A stretch of 64,000 bases of DNA from Pseudomonas sp. Root562 (lineage in GTDB: Bacteria > Pseudomonadota > Gammaproteobacteria > Pseudomonadales > Pseudomonadaceae). The notes beneath the pieces are model-generated. The model worked only from the letters and a program-made list of their open reading frames with translations, was not told where the DNA came from and ran no database searches. Every line of letters starts with the position of its first letter. Position 1 is the stretch's first letter. This document shows positions 35,479-43,401 of the stretch, one piece after another. Made by a program: the position numbers and the translations under genes. The DNA is taken from contig NZ_LMGK01000022.1 of NCBI RefSeq assembly GCF_001427125.1, positions 100,126-164,125 of the forward strand, read 5' to 3'.

Positions 35479-36312
35479 ATGACCAGTCTTCTGCATATCT
35501 CCGACACGCATTTCGGCACGGAACTGCCCCTCGTCGTGCAAGCCTTTGAATCGCACGTCAAGGCGCATGGCGCCGATCTGGTGCTGTTTTCAGGGGACAT
35601 TACGCAACGCGCCAGACGCGCTCAGTTCGCCTCGGCGCAGGCATTCATCCAGCGCATCAAGGATTACGGAATACCTCAGGTGCTGACGATTCCCGGCAAT
35701 CACGATATCCCCCTGTACAACCTGCTCGCGCGCGTGTTTTCACCCTATGGGAATTATCACCGGTACATCGACAGCAATCTGGCACCCATTTTCGAAAATG
35801 ACGATGCATTGATCATCGGCTTGAACACAACGCATCCTTCACGGCGCAAGGCAGGCAAGGTCACTGCCCGACAAGTTGAGGAAGTGGCTGAGCGACTGCA
35901 GAGGTGCGATCGGCAAAAGTTGCGCATCGTTGTCGCTCATCAACCGTTCGGCGCTATCGTCGCGTCCGACCGGCGCAATTTGCAGATCGGTGCACGGGCT
36001 GCACTGGAGCGTTGGGCTTCGTCAGGGCTCGATGTGGTGATGGGAGGGCATATCCATCTGCCCTATGTGCTGGCACTCAGCACGCAATATGCCGGGCTGT
36101 CCAAGGAAATCTGGGGGGTGCAGGCCGGCACCACGCTCTCGTCACGCCTGCGTGGCAATGCCCCCAACTCATTCAATCGAATCCATCTGGATAAACTGAC
36201 AAGGCAAGTTAACGTTGAGCGCTGGGAATACTCTTCCTTGCAAAGCGCATTCGAGCGCTGCGAAGAAATTCGCTGCGACTGTCTGTTGCCCGGGGTTGCG
36301 AGCGCAAATTAA
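35479..36312 (+). CDS. Calcineurin-like metallophosphoesterase
   Basis: This 277-residue enzyme has the full metal set: HISDTHFG (Asp9, His11), SGDIT (Asp40), PGNHD (Asn74, His75), VAHQP and GGHIH. The set and length are close to CpdA/LpxH-type hydrolases. It could remove pyrophosphate from an activated head group or dephosphorylate a lipid intermediate; the sequence does not say which. It is the last gene of the plus operon and meets a convergent nucleotidyltransferase gene 16 bases later. The C-terminal tail (CEEIRCDC) is cysteine-rich. Confidence 0.85.
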   Translation: MTSLLHISDTHFGTELPLVVQAFESHVKAHGADLVLFSGDITQRARRAQFASAQAFIQRIKDYGIPQVLTIPGNHDIPLYNLLARVFSPYGNYHRYIDSNLAPIFENDDALIIGLNTTHPSRRKAGKVTARQVEEVAERLQRCDRQKLRIVVAHQPFGAIVASDRRNLQIGARAALERWASSGLDVVMGGHIHLPYVLALSTQYAGLSKEIWGVQAGTTLSSRLRGNAPNSFNRIHLDKLTRQVNVERWEYSSLQSAFERCEEIRCDCLLPGVASAN

Positions 36313-36328
36313 CGGGGTTGCGTCACCG

Positions 36329-37138
36329 TCAGGAACTCTCCTTCGCTTCCTCAGCGAGGGAGAAGGCCGTGCCATATTTGCGGCCCGCCCAAAACTCGAC
36401 CATTGCCTGCGCAGCCTGGAGGTCGGCGGGAAAGTCCAGCTCATTCCAGTCCAGTCCTTCGATGGATTGCGCGAACACCTGCCCTGTCGTCGCTGCGAGG
36501 TAATTGATAATGCTCAAGTACCACATTTGCAGGGCTTCGGGACGGCGCATACTTTCTTCCAGCGCATTGCGAAACAACGGTCCTCCGCCCGCCTGGAAAT
36601 GCATCATGCCGATGGATTCCCCGTCGACCTTATCGAGCGCAATCTGCTTGCTGACAGCACTGATCCGTTCACCGGCGAGCTGGATCTTCATATCGTCGCT
36701 GTCATAAGCCGACTTCTTGTCGATCGCGAGTGTAATCGGTCTGACAGGCGCCTCCAGCAGCCTCTCCAGCACCGGCTGTTCGAACAACGTATCGCCATTG
36801 AGCAAGATGAAATCATCATGCATGACATGGCGAGCCATCCAGCAACTGGCCAGATTGTCGGCGACCTCGAAGAACGGATTGTAGATCGTCGAGATGACGC
36901 CCGGCCCATAGCGCTCGTTCAGAACCTGTTCAACCTGGCCTGCCCCGTAGCCAATCACGGCGGTGATCCGGCTTATTCCGGCAGCCAACAACGCATCAAT
37001 CTGCCATTCAATGACCCGCAGCCCGCCGACTTCGATCAGGCATTTGGGAGAATTCGCTGTATATGGAAGTAGCCGTCGTCCTTGTCCGGCACTCAAAATA
37101 ATTGCGGTTGTACGGGTGCGTTGTTCGAATAACCCCAT
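36329..37138 (-). CDS. Nucleotidyltransferase of the phosphocholine cytidylyltransferase type
   Basis: This 269-residue protein opens with LSAGQGRRLLPYTANSPKCLIEVGG (residues about 15-39). That is the G-x-G-x-R loop and the metal-binding PKCL segment of sugar-phosphate/phosphocholine nucleotidyltransferases such as LicC. It has the LLNGDTLFE metal motif (about residue 110) and an NP-x5-N-LASCW patch as in LicC-type enzymes. It points toward the operon on the other strand and away from the GT-A/ELM1 gene. A CDP-head-group supplier is likely, with choline, ethanolamine or a polyol as open choices. Confidence 0.82.
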   Translation of the reverse strand: MGLFEQRTRTTAIILSAGQGRRLLPYTANSPKCLIEVGGLRVIEWQIDALLAAGISRITAVIGYGAGQVEQVLNERYGPGVISTIYNPFFEVADNLASCWMARHVMHDDFILLNGDTLFEQPVLERLLEAPVRPITLAIDKKSAYDSDDMKIQLAGERISAVSKQIALDKVDGESIGMMHFQAGGGPLFRNALEESMRRPEALQMWYLSIINYLAATTGQVFAQSIEGLDWNELDFPADLQAAQAMVEFWAGRKYGTAFSLAEEAKESS

Positions 37139-37340
37139 ATTTCCAGGCTCCCCAAGTCCAGGATCTGAACCACTAGCACCCTTCGATCAGTGAGGGCGTG
37201 CTTGGTAGACTAGATCAATGATTGGACTGAGGACGCCCGCCCATCGGCTCAATTCAATCAGTATCGCGACGAAGTTTTATTCTCGACGCCTCGGATTTTC
37301 GCTCTATGCTTCTGAAAACCAATTTTCGGAGGAAACGCCC

Positions 37341-39707
37341 ATGCGCTTGGAGGGTTCAGTACAGCCATCCTCAAGCATTGACACCCTCGACCCCATCGTC
37401 GAAACGAACAGTGGGCAACCCGTGGCGATTCCCCGCATCGAGCCGATAGTCCTGGCGGCCAGGGCCGGCGCACCGCAAGCCCCCGCCGTGCGTATATTCC
37501 TTGGGACCGAGCCTGCGCAGTACCGTGCCGAACGCATTTTTGTCTTTGCGCTGGCGCAAGTGCGAAACCCGGATCGGCGCTACGAAATTTACCGCATGAC
37601 TGGCCTGCCCGGTTTCGATCAGACCGGCTGGCGTACCGGTTTCACCAATTATCGCTTCGCTATTCCGGACCTGGCCGGGCGCCACGGCCGCGCGTTGTAC
37701 AACGACGTCGATCAGCTCTACACCGCCGACCCGGCCGAGCTGTTCGACCAACCGATGGGTGAACACGGCTATCTGGCGCTCGCGCCCAGAGAAACGGCAG
37801 TCATGCTCATCGATTGCGAGCGGATGCAGCGTTGCTGGAATATGAAAGCCGCCACCACGATCAGTAAGAAAAAGCTGCATGCGGCTGCGTCAGACATTCC
37901 GGGGAACTTCGGAATACTGGATGCCATCTGGCACGCCCGGGACCTGGAGTACAAACACGGCGAATCCCGGTTGTTGCATTACACGACGCTGCATCTACAA
38001 CCCTGGCGACCGCTGCCTGCCCAATACAGCTATCAAATCCATCCCTATGCCGAAATTTTCCTCAGCCTTGAAGAAGCGGCAGACGCAACCGGGTATGAGC
38101 TCTACACGGCAGCCGAACCCAGTCCGCGATTCTTCCAGCTCAAGCGCGAAGCCACTGCACAACCGGCGCTGATGCCAGAGGATGTCATGCTGCGCAGCCG
38201 TAACCTGCAGTGTGCGAAGTTCGGGCTGATCGGGCCGTGGCAACAAACGCCGGCATTCGGCCCTGCTGTTCGGCAACTCGATGTGGAACAGCTGCGCCAG
38301 GTCGATTTACCTGCTCAGGATTTCATCGCTGCGCATGATCTTGAAAAGCTGGCGCCGGAAGACCTGCCCTGGGTCGTGGATCGCCTGTTCGCACTGGCCA
38401 CGCGAATGCTCTACGTCAAGGCCAGGCTCAGTGGCAATGGCTCGATGATCAGTTCTGTCAGCGGTTGGCGCCGGCTTCTGCGACGCATCGCGCGGCGTTA
38501 TCCCGATCGGTGCTGGCAGCTCGACTGCGTCGATGAAAAGGGGCACACGCAGCGCTTCGTCGCTGACTATGCGCTGCGGCTCAAGACCGCCGAAAGTCCT
38601 AAGGTATGGGTGCTGCTGAGCAATCATGCCGGTGACAATGCGCAGCTGATTGCCATGGCGGACGCCTTGGGTTGGCCTTACGAATGCAAACGGATCACCA
38701 TTCCACCGCGTTCTTATCTGCTCGACGCCCTGCTGGGAAGCAAGCTGCCCAGACGGCCAATTCCTGGCCTGAACGCACCTTGGCCAGACCTGGTCTTCAG
38801 TTCGGGGCGACGCAGCGCCCAGATTGCCCAATGGATCAAACATCGCTCCAAAGGCACGACACAACTGGTGCATGTGGGACGTGCCCAGGTTCCGTTGTGG
38901 CGATTCGACCTGGTCCTTTCCACCCCGCAATATGGGTTGGCCCTGGCGGATAACGTTGTCGACCTCCCTGCGCCATACATGAACCCGCGTGCTCTCGATC
39001 AGGCGCAACTGGAGCAATGGCGACAGCGTTTCGCTTCACTGCCGCGCCCCTGGATCGCCGTACTCGTGGGAGCCAGCGCCTCTCCCTACTGCATGGACAC
39101 GCAGGCAGTGCAACGACTCGGTGTTGAAGCCAATGCAGCGGTCAAAGCCATGGGGGGCTCGATTTTGTTATCGACCAGCCCGCGCTCATCCGCAACGACC
39201 ACCGATACCTTGCTGTCGGTCATTGACGTTCCATGCTGGTCGTATCGATTCGGTGAGACCCAAGACAATCCTTATCCTGCGTTTCTGGCCCTGGCCGATG
39301 GTTTTATCGTCACCGGCGACAGCCTTTCGATGCTGACGGAAGCTTGCATGACCGGACGCCCGGTCGCGGTTTTTCCGTTGCCGATCCAACGCAACCGCAA
39401 AGCCCGACTTCGCCACGCTCTGGAACAGCGCCTGGGAGTGATTGACCGGACAACGGGGGTGCGTGGCACGCCCAAGCAGCAGGAGGGATTCAGCAGGTTC
39501 TATTTCAAACTCGTGTCGGGCGGCTTGATCAGGCGGGAACGCCAATTCGAACAGGCGCACCTCGCACTCGGCGTCATGCCCTTGTCACAAGGCCCTCTGC
39601 AGCCGCCGCTGCTGTCTCCACAAATGCTGCAAAGCGCCCGCGAACGAGCGATCAACGCCATTCGCGGCTTGATCATTGGCGAGCGGCCGTCTGGTCAAGG
39701 CCACTGA
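37341..39707 (+). CDS. Two-domain GT-A plus ELM1/GT-B-like putative glycosyltransferase
   Basis: This 788-residue soluble protein starts at 37341 behind GGAGG eight bases upstream; the frame is open from 37218. Residues about 48-300 resemble a GT8-type GT-A fold, with ALYNDVDQLYTADP holding the DxD motif Asp122-Val-Asp124. Residues about 420-740 carry the ELM1 fold of the GT-B kind (VWVLLSNHAGDNAQL, SSGRRSAQIAQWI, PWIAVLVGASASPYCM, ADGFIVTGDSLSMLTEA). The ELM1 domain takes its name from a mitochondrial fission protein but in bacteria is likely a glycosyltransferase. Fusion of both folds suggests a processive or two-sugar transferase; the lipid-locus setting points to glycosylated sphingolipid (inference). 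Confidence 0.75.
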   Translation: MRLEGSVQPSSSIDTLDPIVETNSGQPVAIPRIEPIVLAARAGAPQAPAVRIFLGTEPAQYRAERIFVFALAQVRNPDRRYEIYRMTGLPGFDQTGWRTGFTNYRFAIPDLAGRHGRALYNDVDQLYTADPAELFDQPMGEHGYLALAPRETAVMLIDCERMQRCWNMKAATTISKKKLHAAASDIPGNFGILDAIWHARDLEYKHGESRLLHYTTLHLQPWRPLPAQYSYQIHPYAEIFLSLEEAADATGYELYTAAEPSPRFFQLKREATAQPALMPEDVMLRSRNLQCAKFGLIGPWQQTPAFGPAVRQLDVEQLRQVDLPAQDFIAAHDLEKLAPEDLPWVVDRLFALATRMLYVKARLSGNGSMISSVSGWRRLLRRIARRYPDRCWQLDCVDEKGHTQRFVADYALRLKTAESPKVWVLLSNHAGDNAQLIAMADALGWPYECKRITIPPRSYLLDALLGSKLPRRPIPGLNAPWPDLVFSSGRRSAQIAQWIKHRSKGTTQLVHVGRAQVPLWRFDLVLSTPQYGLALADNVVDLPAPYMNPRALDQAQLEQWRQRFASLPRPWIAVLVGASASPYCMDTQAVQRLGVEANAAVKAMGGSILLSTSPRSSATTTDTLLSVIDVPCWSYRFGETQDNPYPAFLALADGFIVTGDSLSMLTEACMTGRPVAVFPLPIQRNRKARLRHALEQRLGVIDRTTGVRGTPKQQEGFSRFYFKLVSGGLIRRERQFEQAHLALGVMPLSQGPLQPPLLSPQMLQSARERAINAIRGLIIGERPSGQGH

Positions 39708-39726
39708 AGCGGAGGCAATTGTCCAA

Positions 39727-41172
39727 TCACCCCCGCCTACGCAACCACTGCAAAAAGCCTTTTTTCTCGATGGCCTTCGGTTCTTCCTGGGTCATGGTGT
39801 GGGCGATCTGCAAGCGGAAATCCAGCAACGCTTTCATCGCTTCACCGATGTCATGGCGGGCCTCAACGCACGGCCTGAAGAATTCCTTGTCGATCCGGTA
39901 CAGGTTGCAGAACGTCAGTGCGGCAAATTCCGCTGGCAGCGCCGTACCCGAGACGATCCCGCCTTCGCCAATCACTTCGCCGGGGCCCATGCGCCCGGCT
40001 TCGAACTTCACACCGGCGCGGCTCAAGGCCACCGTCACTACGCCCGATTCGATGATGTACAAGTGATCGCTGACCTGGTTGGCCGGCAAAATCACTTCAC
40101 CTGGCTGAAAAATCTGCCGGGTCATGGCCTGGCTGACGTCGTCTTTTTCTTCCTCACTCAACGTTGTCGCGAAGATGCTCGCGTTGTCCAGCAAGCCCCG
40201 GGCTTTTGATTGCACCGGGGGCAAACTGGTTTCGACAGTCGACAACCAGTTGATACCGGCCGCCTGCAAATGCCGATACGCCAGATCGTAGAGCTGGTTG
40301 CGCACATTTCGCTTCTGATCCATCGACACCACGAAGCCGCTGACTTCGTACTCCACGCCATTGCTACCGGTACTCTTGATCGTCACTTTCGGTGCCGGTT
40401 TGGTCAACAGGATGCGGCAGCCTTGCGCCGCGCGTTCAAGGGCATCGAACACCCGGTTCGGGCGCACAAGGGGGCTGATCAGCAAGCTGATCGAGACCCC
40501 GAACATATCGCTGGGCCGACTGAAATTGGTGATCTTGGCCTTGGCCGCCATCGAGTTGGGGATCACGATCATGTTGCCCTGAGAGGTTTGCAGGAACGTG
40601 GCACGCCAGTCGATATCGGTGACCCGGCCTTCGGTGCCGTCGATGGCGATCCAGTCATCGATTTGATAAGGCTTGGTGGTGTTCAGGACGATCCCGGAGA
40701 ACACATCGCTGAGGGTGCTTTGCAGGGCCAGACCGACAATGATCGCCAAGGCGCCGGACGTTGCCAGAACGCCCTTGACCGGCAGATTGAGCACATACGC
40801 CAGGGCGGCGATGACCGCTACCAGGAAAATCACTGCGCCGAGAAGATCCTGGAGCAAGCGCCCGGTGTGCCCTACCCGGTACATCATCACCGCACCGATG
40901 ATGACTGTCAGGGTGCGTGCGCCGAACAACCACCACATGATCTGCAGCACGGTGGTCGCGAACTGCAGCGTCGCGTCATCGACCGCAGGCCCCGGCTCCC
41001 ATGGGCTCAAGCCTTGATGGAACAACAGCGCGCTGTACAAGGTAAAAATCACCACCCGCGCAAGTACTTTCCAGTTGTACCGGTGGGAACCGACCACACG
41101 CCACATCACCATATCAATGAGGATCAGGAGCAGGCCGCCCATCAAGGGACTTTCAGAGAACAAGGACAACAT
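39727..41172 (-). CDS. MscS-family channel with C-terminal cyclic-nucleotide-binding domain
   Basis: This 481-residue inner-membrane protein has about four to five N-terminal helices, then the MscS pore region (GVLATSGALAIIVGLALQSTLSDVFSG, residues about 135-160), the beta domain (GRVTDIDWRATFLQTSQGNMIVIPNS) and a C-terminal cNMP-type barrel (about 340-465, FQPGEVILPANQVSDHLYIIESGVV, MGPGEVIGEGG). The cNMP phosphate-binding Arg is not evident: the loop reads VSGTALPAEFAAL where CRP-like proteins have GxxRxA. Channels of this fused type (bCNG-like) may respond to nucleotide or to tension. It converges on the ELM1 gene with a 19-base gap. Confidence 0.88.
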   Translation of the reverse strand: MLSLFSESPLMGGLLLILIDMVMWRVVGSHRYNWKVLARVVIFTLYSALLFHQGLSPWEPGPAVDDATLQFATTVLQIMWWLFGARTLTVIIGAVMMYRVGHTGRLLQDLLGAVIFLVAVIAALAYVLNLPVKGVLATSGALAIIVGLALQSTLSDVFSGIVLNTTKPYQIDDWIAIDGTEGRVTDIDWRATFLQTSQGNMIVIPNSMAAKAKITNFSRPSDMFGVSISLLISPLVRPNRVFDALERAAQGCRILLTKPAPKVTIKSTGSNGVEYEVSGFVVSMDQKRNVRNQLYDLAYRHLQAAGINWLSTVETSLPPVQSKARGLLDNASIFATTLSEEEKDDVSQAMTRQIFQPGEVILPANQVSDHLYIIESGVVTVALSRAGVKFEAGRMGPGEVIGEGGIVSGTALPAEFAALTFCNLYRIDKEFFRPCVEARHDIGEAMKALLDFRLQIAHTMTQEEPKAIEKKGFLQWLRRRG

Positions 41173-41466
41173 CGGGCATCTCCCGCTCCAGCCAATGGTC
41201 GCCGCGCTACTGCGGACCTGTATCCGACCTTTGAAGGATAGTCAGGCCGGCCGAAAGAAGTCGGCGGATTGCGCGTGAACATGTCTCCCAAGGTGGCTTA
41301 GTGCAGTTTTTGTGGCTGCTCTGCGCCAGCCCTTTGCGCGCACCCAGCCGTCAGTCGGCGTGGCAAGTTCTGAACACTGACTTACACTGCGATACAGCCG
41401 CGTTCCAATGACTACTCAACGGATCGATGGGTCCCAAGGCAATCCGGTGATCTGGGTGACGCCAAC

Positions 41467-42114
41467 ATGAAAACGCTCATGGCCTGCTTGGCCGCTGTGT
41501 CCGCTGCCAGCGTTTGCCTGGTGACGGTCCCCTGCACCCAAGCCGCATCCTTTGCCACCAGTTACGATTGCACCAAGGCAACGGCTACGGTCGAGAAGCT
41601 GATCTGTCGCGACGCGCAACTGGCGCAGATGGATGTCGAATTGATGCGTCTTTATCGCCTGGCGCTGACGGATGAACATTCAGTTCCGCGCCCGGATAAA
41701 GTACTGATCGACCAGCAGTTCTGGGTCGATGCCCGTAACCAATGTGCCTCCAGGCCTGACCCCCGGTCATGCACGATCAGCAGTTATGCCCAGCGCGCGC
41801 ACCAGCTGCGCCAAGGTTCGGCAATCGTCAGGACCAAAGACCCATACCGACTCACCGAAGGCCCTCTGGCATTTCGCTGTAACGGGCTGAACGCACTGGT
41901 TTCCGCGACTTTCTTCACCACCCAGCCAGGTGTCGTTTACCTGGCGTGGGCCAATAGCTCGATCACCTTGAACCAGGTGCCGAGTGACGTTGGTACTCAA
42001 TACATTGGCAAGGATTTGCAGGGAACCTACAGCTTCCGGCAGGACGGCAGTGGCGTCCTGTTCCAGAAACCGGGCTCGGGAATATTGACCTGTACGGCTG
42101 AACCGACGGGCTGA
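41467..42114 (+). CDS. Exported DUF1311 (LprI-like) and MliC-type lysozyme inhibitor fusion
   Basis: This 215-residue periplasmic protein has a signal peptide (1-26, ending TQAAS). The first domain (about 30-110) has the LprI/DUF1311 pattern SYDCTKATATVEKLICRDAQLAQMDVEL. The second (about 130-210) has the MliC-type pattern of inhibitors of C-type lysozyme (FRCNGLNALVSATFF, YLAWANSSITLNQVPS, GTYSFR, GSGILTCTA). Cysteines in each half should form disulfides. Inhibiting host or competitor lysozyme is the likely role. It is a single gene converging on the permease. Confidence 0.85.
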   Translation: MKTLMACLAAVSAASVCLVTVPCTQAASFATSYDCTKATATVEKLICRDAQLAQMDVELMRLYRLALTDEHSVPRPDKVLIDQQFWVDARNQCASRPDPRSCTISSYAQRAHQLRQGSAIVRTKDPYRLTEGPLAFRCNGLNALVSATFFTTQPGVVYLAWANSSITLNQVPSDVGTQYIGKDLQGTYSFRQDGSGVLFQKPGSGILTCTAEPTG

Positions 42115-42117
42115 AGT

Positions 42118-43191
42118 TCATGCCGGTGAATCGCGCACCCACTGCCAGAAAAGCTGATACCCGACCGCCAGCACCACCGGACCAATGAACAAACCGATGA
42201 TGCCGCTGGTGACCATGCCGCCCAAGGCGCCGATCAGTACCACCGGCATGGGTACGTCCACCCCACGCCCCAACAACAATGGCTTGAGGACGTTGTCCAC
42301 CAGGCCGGCAACGAAGACGTAAATCGCAAAGATGATGGTGACCGTGCTGGGGCCTTCCGTGGCAAAGACATAGGCGATCACCGGCACGGTAATCAGCGTC
42401 GCGGGCAATTGCATGATCCCCAGCAACAGCACCGCCAGGGCCAGCAGGCCCGCCCCCGGCACGCCCTTGAGGACAAAGCCGAGCCCGACCAGCAACATCT
42501 GAATGAAAGCGATACCGACGACACCCAGCGCCACGGCACGGATGGTTGCCGTGCACAAGGCGGCGACGCTGGCGCCCTTCTCCGGCCCGTTGATGCGCGA
42601 GGCAATCTGCACGGAAGCACGGCTGCCGGCTTCGCCGTAGGCCATGAAAATCCCGGCAATGATCAGCGCGAAAATAAAGGTCAGAAAACCCATGCCCACA
42701 CCGGCCAGTTTGCCCAGCAGGCCCAGGCTGACGCCCTTGATTTGCGGGATGTATTTGGCGGTTAGCCCGGGAAGGTCAGTTGCCGCTTGCTGCCATAGCG
42801 CAAACACCCGGTCACCCACCAGCGGCCATTGCGCCACGGATGCCGCCGGCGCCGGAATATGCACGCCCTCGTCCTTGACGACGCTGATGGCATTTTCCAC
42901 TGAGTCGGCAATCGAGGTTCCCAGCAGGTAAATCGGCACCATCAGAATGATGATTGCCACGAGCACGATGAACGTCGCAATGCGCCCGTCCTTGTGCCCC
43001 AACGGGCCTCTGAGACGCTTTTGCAGCGGATACAACGTGATCGCCAGGATCACCGACCACAACATCAAATCGCGGAACGGCCTGAAAATCTCGAAACAGA
43101 ACAACACCAGCACAACAATCAGTCCTGCGCGGATCAGGACATCCAGCAAGCCGCGGGACAAGGCCTTCTCTGAAAGCGGTAGGGGCACCAT
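42118..43191 (-). CDS. AI-2E family permease (YdiK/PerM-like)
   Basis: This 357-residue membrane protein has about eight helices and the family pattern near the C terminus (VDNVLKPLLLGRGVDVPMPVVLIGALGGM). These proteins were named for autoinducer-2 export by TqsA; the substrates of most members are unknown. The ATG at 43191 is chosen for its GGAGATATCC ribosome site; the frame extends to 43212. It follows tRNA-Sec but is unlikely to be part of the selenium module. Confidence 0.9.
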   Translation of the reverse strand: MVPLPLSEKALSRGLLDVLIRAGLIVVLVLFCFEIFRPFRDLMLWSVILAITLYPLQKRLRGPLGHKDGRIATFIVLVAIIILMVPIYLLGTSIADSVENAISVVKDEGVHIPAPAASVAQWPLVGDRVFALWQQAATDLPGLTAKYIPQIKGVSLGLLGKLAGVGMGFLTFIFALIIAGIFMAYGEAGSRASVQIASRINGPEKGASVAALCTATIRAVALGVVGIAFIQMLLVGLGFVLKGVPGAGLLALAVLLLGIMQLPATLITVPVIAYVFATEGPSTVTIIFAIYVFVAGLVDNVLKPLLLGRGVDVPMPVVLIGALGGMVTSGIIGLFIGPVVLAVGYQLFWQWVRDSPA

Positions 43192-43300
43192 GGATATCTC
43201 CTGGCAGTGCACTGGAAAGATAGAGTGTCGGTATGCCCAGCATAGTTGCTCATCGGCAAATGTGATGAATGTATGACTGTCGATAATCAGCGCAGGAAAG

Positions 43301-43396
43301 TGGCGGAAGGTAGCCGGAGTCGAACCTGCCCGGGAACGGATGCCGTCCCCAACCGGGTTTGAAGCCCGGCCGCGCCACCGGGCGCGATTACCTTCC
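43301..43396 (-). tRNA. selC: tRNA-Sec (UCA anticodon)
   Basis: Read on the minus strand, this 96-base gene starts GGAAGGTAATC and ends GGCTACCTTCCGCCA, with an eight-base acceptor stem, a long variable arm, the T loop GGTTCGACTCC, an encoded CCA, and the anticodon loop CTTCAAA (anticodon TCA; plus-strand bases 43360-43362). It lies five bases downstream of selB's stop, on the same strand, next to selA and the formate dehydrogenase it serves. Confidence 0.97.
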
Positions 43397-43401
43397 TCAA
43401 T

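Noticed and set aside
43301..43396. tRNA-Sec as an attachment site for an integrated island
   Set aside because: No integrase and no second copy of the tRNA 3' end was noticed in the window, and the sel genes flank it in the usual order.
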